A stretch of 12,416 bases of DNA from DAOTXK01 sp034435395. Its GTDB lineage: Bacteria > Chloroflexota > Anaerolineae > Aggregatilineales > Ch27. The stretch spans positions 1 through 12,416 of the forward strand of contig DAOTXK010000357.1 of assembly GCA_034435395.1 (NCBI GenBank). Reading direction: 5' to 3'. Below the pieces are notes generated by a model. It made no database searches, was not told where the DNA came from, and saw nothing but the letters and a program-made list of their open reading frames with translations. Of the stretch, positions 6,060-12,416 are shown piece by piece. Position numbers and translations under genes: made by a program. Numbering within the stretch: the first letter of the stretch is position 1; every line of letters starts with the position of its first letter.

Positions 6060-7335
6060 CATTCCCCACGCCTAAAGGCGGGGGCTTCTGACGGACGCCT
6101 GCCCTTGCCCGCCGCACGGCATATATGCCGCCGAAGCAGCGGACAGCGGGGCTACGCGGCATGTATGCCGCGTTATCCGGCACGGGTGTGTCCCACCCGG
6201 CCCGACGCAAGATGTTCAGCGCCGCGTTGTGGTCCCGGTCGAGCGACAGGCCACAGGCGCAGATGACCCTACGGGTCGAAAGGTCGAAGTCTTGGAACAC
6301 CGCACCACACTCCGAGCAGCAGCGCGACGTGTAGGCCGGGTCTACGAAGGCCACCTCACGGCCGGCACTTTCAGCCTTGTACGTGAGGTACTGCCGGAAG
6401 GCAGACCAGCCGCTGTCCAGGATGCTCTTGCTCAGGTGGTGATTGCGAACCATGTTGCGAACGCGCAGGTCTTCCAGCGCGATCCGGTCGAAGTTGCGCA
6501 CCAGGTCGGTGCTCAGTTTGTGCAGAAAGTCCTTGCGCTGATTGGCGACATGCTCTTGCTGGCGCTGGACGCGCAGCAACGCCTTGCGGCGGTTGTGCGA
6601 ACCACGCTTAGCTCTTGCCAGTCGCCGCTGCAAGCGACGGAGCCTGCGTTGTCCGGCGCGGTAGAAGGCCGGATGCGCGACCTTCGTGCCCTCGCTGGTC
6701 GTCAACAGCGCCGAAATACCGACATCAATCCCAACCGCCTGACCCGTCTTAGGCAGCGGATGGGGCTCCGGCGTCTCGCACACAAAGCAGGCGTACCACT
6801 GCCCCGCCCGGTGCTGGATGCGGACCGTCTTAACCGTCCCTTCCAGCGGACGATGCCAGCGCACACGCACCCGCCCGACGCCGTACAGCTTCAAGCGTCG
6901 CCCGTCCAGCCGTGCGCCCATGCCGAACTGCTTGAACAGAAAGCTGTTGTAGGAGCCGTGCCCTTTGAAGCGTGGATAGCCGGGCTTCTCACCCGCCGTG
7001 GCGCGGCGAAAGAAGGCTCGAAAAGCATGGTCTACCTGCTCGATGACGCTCTGCGCCGTCTGGCTGAAGACCTGATTGGCGTAGGGAAACGTCTGGCGAT
7101 AGTGTTTCGCCAGTTCGTAGAGTTCTCGCTTGCTGACATTGCGTCCTTCCAACTGGTAGGCAAGCTTGCGCTCGGCCAGCAGTTGGGTCTTGCCAAAACC
7201 GGCGGGCGCACAAAGCAGGGTAAGCGGACTCTTGACCCCCTCATTGATACGGGCAGTCAACCGGGGTCGGCGTACAAACCCTATACGGGTTGGGGGAATG
7301 GAAGTTTTCGTTCTGAGCAGCAGCTCGGTGTTCAT
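6037..7335 (-). CDS. Fusion: MalT-like regulator N-terminus joined to truncated TnpB nuclease
   Basis: 432 residues in one uninterrupted frame. Residues 1-55 are the start of a MalT/LAL-type LuxR regulator: LLLRTKTSIPPTR, then R-P-R-L, then the Walker A segment A-P-A-G-F-G-K-T (43-50). From about residue 52 the protein is TnpB of IS200/IS605-group elements: RKLAYQLEGRNVS, the E-K-P-G-Y-P-R-F-K region (116-124), RuvC Asp204 (VGIDVG), Glu288 (ALEDL), Asp366/Asp368 (LDRDHNAA), and zinc ligands C340, C343, C359 and C361. TnpB is an RNA-guided nuclease. Its usual first 30-50 residues (the K-Y-R-L-Y-P start) are absent and replaced by the MalT piece. The fusion point Q-L-L-A-E-R suits both parents (TLLAEW in MalT, LLAERK in TnpB), so recombination at microhomology is likely. 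The promoter and start belong to the regulator side. Nuclease activity is doubtful without the N-terminal strand, though all catalytic residues remain. Confidence 0.8.
   Translation of the reverse strand: MNTELLLRTKTSIPPTRIGFVRRPRLTARINEGVKSPLTLLCAPAGFGKTQLLAERKLAYQLEGRNVSKRELYELAKHYRQTFPYANQVFSQTAQSVIEQVDHAFRAFFRRATAGEKPGYPRFKGHGSYNSFLFKQFGMGARLDGRRLKLYGVGRVRVRWHRPLEGTVKTVRIQHRAGQWYACFVCETPEPHPLPKTGQAVGIDVGISALLTTSEGTKVAHPAFYRAGQRRLRRLQRRLARAKRGSHNRRKALLRVQRQQEHVANQRKDFLHKLSTDLVRNFDRIALEDLRVRNMVRNHHLSKSILDSGWSAFRQYLTYKAESAGREVAFVDPAYTSRCCSECGAVFQDFDLSTRRVICACGLSLDRDHNAALNILRRAGWDTPVPDNAAYMPRSPAVRCFGGIYAVRRARAGVRQKPPPLGVGNVTGKPRG
6064..6084 (-). repeat. Transposon right-end hairpin (omega-RNA region)
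   Basis: CCCC (6064-6067), a bulged A, CGCC (6069-6072), loop TAAA, then GGCG GGGG (6077-6084): 8 base pairs with one bulge. In this group the right-end hairpin is recognised by the transposase, and the RNA copy forms the 3' scaffold of the TnpB guide RNA. Here it sits 5 nt past the stop of the convergent thioredoxin gene and may also act as its terminator. Confidence 0.65.
6117..6172. repeat. Pair of related palindromes near the tnpB 3' end
   Basis: CGGCATATATGCCG (6117-6130) is a perfect 14-nt palindrome. CGCGGCAT-GT-ATGCCGCG (6155-6172) is an 8-bp inverted repeat with a 2-nt centre. The shared core differs by one base. They lie in the part of tnpB that overlaps the expected guide-RNA scaffold. 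Confidence 0.6.
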
Positions 7336-7388
7336 ATTTCTGCCTAGAGAGCATTCTCCACCCTCGCTCTATTTATTTATGGAACACT

Positions 7389-7394
7389 ATTATA
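7389..7394 (-). promoter_or_regulatory. Candidate -10 box for the MalT-TnpB fusion gene
   Basis: A perfect TATAAT on the minus strand, about 54 nt before the start at 7335, in an AT-rich 95-nt gap (7336-7430). A TTGGTT 19 nt further upstream is a weak -35. This is the regulator's own promoter, now driving the fusion. Confidence 0.5.
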
Positions 7395-7430
7395 ACGCGA
7401 GTTCAGGATAAGAAACCAATGTTGAAGGGA

Positions 7431-8558
7431 TTAGGGAATGTAGAGGGGAATAGCAATGGTGAAAGTACTACCGTTGCCAGATACGCTTTCCACGCTGATG
7501 GTTCCATCGTGCTGATCGACAATTTTCTTTGCAATCGGCAGCCCCAGGCCAAGTTTTTCAGGCGCGAAGGTAGGCAGGCTGAAGTGATAGAACTTCTCGA
7601 ACAGGTGCGGCATGAGATCAGCAGCAATCCCTGTCCCCGTGTCTTGCACTTCAATGACACCATAAGTCTCTTTCCTGAATGTACTTACCGTGACGTTGCC
7701 ATTTTCCGGCGTATGTTCGAGGGCGTTTTCGATCACCTCTTCTATCGCGCGATACAGTTGCATCTCATCCGCTCTCACCGGCGGAAGATTATCGGCGGGT
7801 TTGAACGTGAGCGTAATTCTCTTGGCCTCAGCCAGTGGGGACGCAGTGGCTCCAATGGAGATGAGTATTCGGTTGAGTTGGACTGGCCTAAAAGCAAAAT
7901 GCACGCGATTGGCATCCAGTTCGGCCATAGCAAGTACACGCTCAAGAAGCTGTACCAGGTGCTCAACCTGTAGCTCGATAATCTCAACAGAAGAAAGGGT
8001 GACAGGCTCGCTGGTTTGCCTTGAAAGCCAGTAAGCAGCCAGATTAACCTTGGTCAAGGGGTTGCGCGCCCTGGTCACCGCAGCACGAATCAAGTCATGG
8101 AGCGACCGAGCGCGTCTTTGCTCCTGAGAAAGCTCCTCCTGCTGCTTTGCTAACTGTTCATCTTTGGATAAGTCTCGAACTAGCACCCAAACATTCTTAA
8201 CTGTACCCTCTTCAATTTCTGGCTGCGCGACCACCTCAACCGGGCGATACTCCCCTGAACTTTGCAATAGACGCAGCTTCCCCGGCGGTACTTGCTCTCC
8301 ATTGTTCAAACGCTGCAAACATTCAATGGTAAGCGGCAAATCTGCCGGATGGATAAGCGCTCGAACGTGACTTCCAATGAGTTGGGTGGTCGTCCAGCCA
8401 GTTAGGCTTTAAAAAGCTGGACTGAGACTGGCAATAACGCCGTCGAGGGATACCACTGAGATGCCTTCACTGATGCTGTCGACCAGGCGACGATAGTGCG
8501 CGTCCAGGCGCTCTAGCTGTTTTTTTAGATCGGCAGCGTCTCCATCGGTGGTGTCCAT
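7431..8558 (-). pseudogene. PAS sensor histidine kinase, broken by TAA and lacking the H-box His
   Basis: Reading from the ATG at 8558 gives 375 codons in one frame, interrupted only by TAA at codon 50 (8411-8409) inside the PAS domain: S-P-A-F-[TAA]-S-L-T-G-W. In intact PAS domains this residue is often Glu, so one change from GAA would explain it. Before it lie a short coiled helix (residues 10-25) and LVDSISEGISVVSLDG. After it come the rest of the PAS domain, a coiled linker, a HisKA-like region and an intact HATPase domain with N-box N278 (ENALEHT), G1 D-T-G-T-G at 306-310, and G2 G-L-G-L-P at 337-341. The H-box aligns as V-T-R-A-R-N-P-L-T, with Thr162 where the phospho-accepting His should be. 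A shorter product from an internal TTG at 8339 is possible but lacks part of PAS. Without its His it could not autophosphorylate normally. It is either a decaying gene or a pseudokinase. No response regulator is adjacent. Confidence 0.75.
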
Positions 8559-8686
8559 CGGTTCTCTGTCACTCCTCGCAGGAAAACTTCATCAATTGAA
8601 TAGCTGAAGAGTGTGTACGATCGGCAGGAATTGGGAGCAGGCACGTTGTTGTTGCTCTTGGACTCGCGCTGTTTAGCCATACCACC

Positions 8687-8714
8687 ATTATACAACAGGA
8701 GGCTATTAATGCAA
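8687..8714 (-). promoter_or_regulatory. Candidate promoter of the histidine kinase gene
   Basis: On the minus strand TTGCAT (8714-8709), a 16-nt spacer, then a perfect TATAAT (8692-8687). The leader to the ATG at 8558 would be about 120 nt. Confidence 0.45.
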
Positions 8715-8746
8715 CAAGTGTTCGGTTTTCAGAGGGGCGGCGCTTC

Positions 8747-8773
8747 ATCCCCACAGCTAAGGCCGGGGGCTTT
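8747..8773 (-). repeat. Solo IS605-type right-end-like hairpin
   Basis: The segment closely matches the right end at 6062-6087, in the same orientation: ATCCCCAC, then GCTAA, GGC, and GGGGGCTT in order with only a few changes. Pairing is CCCC with GGGG around an imperfect inner stem. No tnpB sequence adjoins it. It lies 29 nt after the stop of the Ser/Thr kinase gene (minus strand) and may serve as that gene's terminator. The surrounding stretch 8559-8801 holds this hairpin and the kinase promoter but no convincing gene. Confidence 0.5.
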
Positions 8774-8801
8774 CGCGCCGATTCTTCGGTAAGCCGACCC
8801 G

Positions 8802-10379
8802 TCAGCCGCCCGACCCGGCCTGTCGACCTTCCCGCTTGGGCTTCTCGCGGTCCTCCAGTTCCTGCACGAAACTTTCGGAGAGTTCCCCGTCGTCAGTCAG
8901 GCGCACGCGGCGCTCTTCAAGCTCTTCGCGCTTACGTTTGGCATAAGCGGCGTCGTCTTCATCAACCAGTTCGCCGCGCAGCCGGTCCTGCTCCAATTCG
9001 CGCCGCAGTTCGCGCCGCAACTCGCGCTGAATCTCGTGCTCGCGTTGCGCCGCCCCAGGGCCGTACTTGGTGTAGTACTCCAGAAAGTGCGCCACAATGC
9101 CGATGCCCCAGCCGAGCATGATGACCAACACCCAGGGCCAGGTACAGATGCCGCCCAGCAGGCTTCCCGCCAGCGCCCAGAGCACCCACAGGAACACGTT
9201 GGTGGTGATGTAGATGCCCAGGTGGGTGATGAACTCCTGCCGTTTTTCGATCCGCTCCTCGATCTGCTGGCGCAGTTTCTCCTCCGGCGTCAGCGGCCCC
9301 TCTTCCTGGCCTGCCTGCCCGGCAGCCACAAACCGGTTGATCGCCGCCTCAATCCGGGGACCCAAATTTTCTACGTCGCTCAGATCGATGTTTTTTAACG
9401 CCTGGCCTAACTTTTCCCCCCACTCACCCACCTCTGGCGGCGAGGGAGGCGGGGGAACGCGGAGGGCCGGCCCATCCGCTGCCTTTTGCCGCGGTGGCTC
9501 CGCCAGGGACTCGGCGGCACCGTGGTCGCGGCCAGGGCTTAACCTGACCAGCCCTGCTTCCTGGACCGCCTGACGGAAAGCGTCCATCATCGCGCGGGCG
9601 GTCTCGTACCGGGCATCGGGGTCCTTCGCCAGCGCTTTGACCAGCACATTCTCCACCGCTGGCGGCACCTCCGGATTGATGGACCTGGGCGATGGCAGCG
9701 GCGTGTAGATGTGGTCGTGGACGATGGAAAAAGGCGTATCTCCCTCGAACGGCACGCGCCCCACCACCAGTTGATACAGCACCACCCCCAGCGAGTAGAT
9801 ATCCGTGCGCGGATCGAGTTCGCTCTGGCCGAGCGCCTGCTCCGGGGAGATGTAATACGGCGTGCCGATCATGGCCCCCTGGCTCAGGCTGGTCGCCCCC
9901 TGCCGCACCAGACGCGCCAGACCAAAGTCGGTGAGGTAGGGGACATTCCGCTCATCAAGGATGATGTTGGAAGGTTTGATGTCGCGGTGCAGCACACCCT
10001 GCTCATGGGCGTAGGTCAGCGCATCGGCGATGGCCGTCATGATGCGCAGAATCTCGGCCAGCGACAGCGGACCATCCTCCAACAACTCGCCCAGCGTCCG
10101 CCCCTGGACGAACTTCATCACCAGATAGGGCTTGCCTTCGTACTCGCTGAAGTCGTACACGGGGACGATGTTGGGATGCTCCAGCTTGGCGATGATCTGC
10201 GCCTCGCGCTCGAAGCGCGCCATGAAGTTGCCTTCCTGCTGGAGCGACTCGTGAATCATTTTGATGGCCACGTAACGGTCCAGCTTGGCGTGGTAGGCTT
10301 TGTAGACGGCGGCCATGCCCCCCGACCCAAGCGCCTCCACGATCCGATAGGGGCCGACATTCTCGCCTTCGCGTAACAT
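8802..10379 (-). CDS. PknB-type Ser/Thr protein kinase with C-terminal two-helix membrane domain
   Basis: 525 residues. Residues 11-270 are a complete Hanks-type kinase domain: Gly-loop G-S-G-G-M-A at 18-23, ATP Lys40 (VAIK), H-R-D-I-K-P-S-N at 131-138 with catalytic Asp133, D-F-G at 151-153, an activation loop with several Ser/Thr (163-173), G-T-P-Y-Y-I-S-P-E at 172-180, and D-I-Y-S-L-G at 193-198. A Pro-rich linker (about 280-320) follows. Then comes a 2TM-type module: a basic/acidic helix QIEERIEKRQEF, followed by two membrane helices at about 387-407 and 415-434. The tail (440-525) is highly charged and probably a coiled coil (RELRRELRRELEQ). Both termini should be cytoplasmic, so unlike PASTA kinases there is no extracellular sensor. 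It phosphorylates Ser/Thr on proteins; FHA-domain proteins such as the one at 5250-6059 are typical readers of such marks. GGAG lies 10 nt before the ATG. Confidence 0.92.
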   Translation of the reverse strand: MLREGENVGPYRIVEALGSGGMAAVYKAYHAKLDRYVAIKMIHESLQQEGNFMARFEREAQIIAKLEHPNIVPVYDFSEYEGKPYLVMKFVQGRTLGELLEDGPLSLAEILRIMTAIADALTYAHEQGVLHRDIKPSNIILDERNVPYLTDFGLARLVRQGATSLSQGAMIGTPYYISPEQALGQSELDPRTDIYSLGVVLYQLVVGRVPFEGDTPFSIVHDHIYTPLPSPRSINPEVPPAVENVLVKALAKDPDARYETARAMMDAFRQAVQEAGLVRLSPGRDHGAAESLAEPPRQKAADGPALRVPPPPSPPEVGEWGEKLGQALKNIDLSDVENLGPRIEAAINRFVAAGQAGQEEGPLTPEEKLRQQIEERIEKRQEFITHLGIYITTNVFLWVLWALAGSLLGGICTWPWVLVIMLGWGIGIVAHFLEYYTKYGPGAAQREHEIQRELRRELRRELEQDRLRGELVDEDDAAYAKRKREELEERRVRLTDDGELSESFVQELEDREKPKREGRQAGSGG

Positions 10380-10418
10380 GGGACGCGCTCCATCCGCCAG
10401 GAAAGCACCAGGCCAACA

Positions 10419-10435
10419 CGCGCCGCGCGGGCGCG
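10419..10435. repeat. GC hairpin in the kinase leader
   Basis: CGCGCC (10419-10424) and GGCGCG (10430-10435) form a 6-bp stem with a 5-nt loop inside the kinase 5' leader. It could influence translation or be an operator. No function is assigned. Confidence 0.3.
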
Positions 10436-10453
10436 TTCATACCGTATACGTGT

Positions 10454-10482
10454 ATTGTACGCCTGCCGGCGCGTATGTCCAA
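10454..10482 (-). promoter_or_regulatory. Promoter candidate of the Ser/Thr kinase gene
   Basis: On the minus strand TTGGAC (10482-10477), exactly 17 nt, then TACAAT (10459-10454). The leader to the ATG at 10379 is about 68 nt. It lies in the 222-nt gap between the kinase and the propeller gene, which suggests separate transcription. Confidence 0.55.
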
Positions 10483-10601
10483 AAGGCCAGGCAGGCGCGG
10501 CCCGGTATAGTCAGAGGTGAACAGCGCCGAATCGCTTGCGCGAGTCGATGCCAACCCGGCACATCGTTCATACCGCCGTCGTCGCCGCACTCAAGGATGG
10601 A

Positions 10602-12416
10602 TCATTCCGCCCAGCCCACAAAGCCGCCGCCCACCGTGCCCGTGATCTCAAAGAAGTAACCGCTGGGCTGGGCCACATACGTGCGCCCGCTCGCCATCCG
10701 CACGATGGCCGCCGTGTGCCGCGCGTTCCACTCCACTTCACGGATGGGACCGTTACCGATGTACGCCACGCGGACCGGCTCACCCCCGCTGGTGACATAC
10801 AGCCCTACGTCCGGCGAGTGGCGTCCGCCCTCCGGATTGGCCGGGTCATACGGCGCGCCGAACAGCGCGATCCGCCCGTCCGGCAGCTCGGCGGCATCCT
10901 GCATCCACAGCGGCGGGGTCAGCTGCCGCCCGTCCACCAGCACGGTCAGCTCCCGCGTGTCGCGGTTCACCCACCCCAGCACCGGCCCCCCGTCGGTCAT
11001 CTGCCCGCTGACCAGGATGCGCGACCCGTCCAGCGACCAGGTACCGTGCTCGTGGGGGATAAAAATGGGATCGTCCCCGGCGTTCCAGCCCGGATGGATC
11101 AGCCCCAACACGCCGGGATAGGGCGCGCTGCGCTCCAGTTCCACCAGCAGGAGAGCGCTGTCCGGCGACCAGGCGAAGTCCCGCACGATGCGGGCGGCAT
11201 CCCGTCCCCAGCGATAGTCATAGCGGTTTTGCAGCAGGTGATGGGTGTCCTGCCAGTCCTGGCCGGGGTTGCGCCACAGCCACAGTCCATCGCTGACCGG
11301 GTCGCTGAGGGGACTGCCCTGGCGCGCGCCGGGCGTCTCGGTCACGAACGCCACCTGGGTGCCGTTGGGTGACCAGCGGACGCGCATGAAACGAATGGTG
11401 GGGCTGGGCAGCGGCGAGCCGGTCAGGGGCATGCCGCCCGCGTTCAGCCCCAGCCCGTAGCCGGGATGCGCGGCGTCCTGGGCTTCGACCACCGCCACCT
11501 GCCCGCCCGGCGCGATGTCCAGGAACACCGTTGAGAGAGGTGCCTGGGTTGGCCGCCTGACCTGCAGGGAATTGGGATCGACCAGGAAGGCGTCAACGGG
11601 CGCGACAGCGGGGCCGGGCGGGAGGACGGCCACCTCCATGGGTGGGACGACCGGAGGTGCGGCCGGCACAGCCGTGATCGGCGGAATCGCTCCCCCGCCA
11701 GCAGGGCTGGGGATCGGCAGCGGCGTCACCGTTGGGGCCAGGGTCGGGGTCGGGGGGACGGGCGTGCTGGTCGGCAGGATGCCGAGATCCTCCGGCGAGG
11801 GAATCACGGGGATGGACTGGGTGGGCAGCGCAAAGATCTGCACCGTCACCACCAGCTCCGTCGGCGTGGGGGTGACGGGTTTGGGCGGCCTGGGCGTGAA
11901 GGTGGCCGTGACCGGAGGGCGGCTCGGCGTGGCGGTAGGCAGCATGGCCACCGGTTGCGGCGTCCAGGTCGGCGTGGGCGTGGCCGAGGCCGTCGGCGAA
12001 GGTGTATGGCTGGGCGTCCGCGTCAGGGTTGGTGTGGGGGTGGGCGTGCGGGTATCTGTTGGGGTGAACGTGCCGGTCATCGTCGGCGTGAAGCTCGCCG
12101 TCGCAGTGGCGGTGCCCGTCGCGGTGGCGGTTGGCGTATGAGAGGGCGTGGCCGAAGCGGTTGGCGTGTCACTGGGCGTGACCGTCGCTGAACTGGTGAC
12201 GGTGGCTGTGGCCGTCGCCGTCGGGGTGTGGGTGGCTGTCGGGGTGTGGGTGGCTGTCGGGCTGGGGGTGAGCGTGGGCGTGGCGGTATAGGTGGGCGTG
12301 GCGGTGAACGTCGGTGTGGCGGTGAACGTCGGCGTGGCGGTCGGCGTATCCGTCCGGGTCGGTGTGCCGGAGGGGGTGACGGTCGCCGTATCCGTGGCCG
12401 TCGGTGTGGCCGTCAT
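10602..12416 (-). CDS. Thr-Pro-rich protein with C-terminal beta-propeller, partial (5' end outside window)
   Basis: 604 codons are open to the right edge. The ATG at 12416 is probably an internal Met, because it lies within the repeat, so the true N-terminus with any signal peptide is beyond the window. Residues 1-190 are low complexity, built on T-A-T-P-T and T-P-T-A-T units. Residues 190-290 are Pro-rich with fewer Thr. Residues 295-604 form a beta-propeller of TolB/WD-like repeats, with hallmarks F-L-D-I-A-P-G-G-Q, V-R-W-S-P-N-G-T-Q-V-A-F-V, F-A-W-S-P-D-S-A-L-L-L-V and W-S-L-D-G-S-R-I-L-V. Such Thr-Pro spacers are common in exported Chloroflexota proteins and probably hold the propeller away from the membrane or cell wall; this is inference. 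No catalytic motif is seen. It is likely a binding or scaffold protein at the cell surface. Confidence 0.85.
   Translation of the reverse strand: MTATPTATDTATVTPSGTPTRTDTPTATPTFTATPTFTATPTYTATPTLTPSPTATHTPTATHTPTATATATVTSSATVTPSDTPTASATPSHTPTATATGTATATASFTPTMTGTFTPTDTRTPTPTPTLTRTPSHTPSPTASATPTPTWTPQPVAMLPTATPSRPPVTATFTPRPPKPVTPTPTELVVTVQIFALPTQSIPVIPSPEDLGILPTSTPVPPTPTLAPTVTPLPIPSPAGGGAIPPITAVPAAPPVVPPMEVAVLPPGPAVAPVDAFLVDPNSLQVRRPTQAPLSTVFLDIAPGGQVAVVEAQDAAHPGYGLGLNAGGMPLTGSPLPSPTIRFMRVRWSPNGTQVAFVTETPGARQGSPLSDPVSDGLWLWRNPGQDWQDTHHLLQNRYDYRWGRDAARIVRDFAWSPDSALLLVELERSAPYPGVLGLIHPGWNAGDDPIFIPHEHGTWSLDGSRILVSGQMTDGGPVLGWVNRDTRELTVLVDGRQLTPPLWMQDAAELPDGRIALFGAPYDPANPEGGRHSPDVGLYVTSGGEPVRVAYIGNGPIREVEWNARHTAAIVRMASGRTYVAQPSGYFFEITGTVGGGFVGWAE
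11960..12416 (-). repeat. Degenerate Thr-Pro-coding repeat tract
   Basis: Short direct repeats encode the Thr-Pro-rich segment. Two 18-nt units are clear. TCGGGGTGTGGGTGGCTG occurs twice in perfect tandem at 12221-12256. GGTGAACGTCGG(T/C)GTGGC occurs twice with one mismatch at 12303-12338. The unit length is a multiple of three, so copy-number change keeps the frame. Confidence 0.8.

Larger units (their letters stand above)
6056..7175 (-). mobile_element. IS200/IS605-group tnpB element remnant, left end missing
   Basis: It comprises the tnpB-derived part of the fusion gene plus a right end with the characteristic hairpin at 6064-6084. The left end and the 5' part of tnpB are missing because the body joins directly to MalT-like coding sequence near 7175. 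No tnpA transposase is present. The right limit is estimated from the hairpin and the following ATGTCAC (minus strand), so the boundary is uncertain by a few bases. It cannot move on its own. Confidence 0.65.

Noticed and set aside
6229..7347. 372-codon plus-strand frame
   Set aside because: It is antisense to the MalT-TnpB fusion, whose minus-strand product has clear motifs.
8409..8411. Recoding of the TAA in the histidine kinase
   Set aside because: TAA is not used for selenocysteine (UGA) or pyrrolysine (UAG). A nonsense mutation or base error is the only reasonable view.
8709..8792. 27-codon frame on the plus strand with a strong AGGAGG 6 nt before its ATG
   Set aside because: The start looks good and the first residues (MQQVFGFQ) faintly recall a TnpB start, but the rest is translated from the right-end-like hairpin. 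The ATG also overlaps the -35 of the histidine kinase promoter. It is more likely a relic than a gene.
11515..12141. Gly/Val-rich plus-strand frame
   Set aside because: It is the antisense translation of the Thr-Pro repeat tract. The low-complexity Gly-Val pattern is a mirror of that repeat.
11990..12416. CRISPR-like array in the right-hand repeats
   Set aside because: The repeats are short, degenerate, without spacers, and encode a Thr-Pro tract in one frame.

Overview
The window looks like a high-GC chromosome segment from a Chloroflexota bacterium, most likely Anaerolineae-like. This is inferred from style and not from any marker gene. The clues are a secreted or anchored protein with a very long Thr-Pro-rich stretch before a beta-propeller, a PknB-type Ser/Thr kinase ending in a two-helix membrane hairpin, an FHA-domain membrane protein, and the start of a MalT-like (LAL) regulator.

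Layout from left to right. 1-517 (-): 5' part of a metallophosphoesterase. 620-1774 (-): unknown membrane protein with two similar soluble halves. 2059-3252 (+): PLP-dependent class V aminotransferase of the cysteine-desulfurase-like type, without the catalytic Cys. 3345-4493 (-): Gfo/Idh/MocA-like protein, convergent with the previous gene across a hairpin. 4686-5039 (+): small four-helix membrane protein (DUF4345-like), closed by a strong hairpin. 5250-6059 (+): FHA, transmembrane helix, then a thioredoxin-like domain, interrupted by one in-frame UGA. 6037-7335 (-): in-frame fusion of a MalT-like N-terminus to an N-terminally truncated TnpB of the IS200/IS605 group. 7431-8558 (-): PAS sensor histidine kinase broken by a TAA and lacking the phospho-accepting His. 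8802-10379 (-): Ser/Thr protein kinase. 10602-12416 (-): Thr-Pro-rich/beta-propeller protein running off the right edge.

The main discovery candidate is the gene at 5250-6059. Its only in-frame stop is a UGA exactly at the first Cys of the thioredoxin CxxC motif (W-UGA-G-Y-C), and the thioredoxin fold continues in frame for 80 codons. A perfect 6-bp hairpin with a 5-nt loop carrying G at loop position 2 starts 20 nt after the UGA, which fits the relaxed bacterial SECIS layout. The simplest reading is an undescribed membrane selenoprotein: a cytoplasmic phosphothreonine-binding FHA domain joined to an extracytoplasmic Sec-type (UxxC) thioredoxin. A nearby Ser/Thr kinase could supply the phosphothreonine signal. 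The caveat is that the neighbouring histidine kinase carries a TAA that cannot be recoded as Sec, so local gene decay or base-call error is a real alternative. No selA, selB, selC or selD gene lies in the window.

The 6.0-8.8 kb part is the disturbed zone: a TnpB remnant captured behind a MalT-like promoter and start, a transposon right end lying on the stop codon of the thioredoxin gene, a broken kinase, and a second solo transposon-end-like hairpin just after the Ser/Thr kinase gene. No tRNA, rRNA or CRISPR array was seen.
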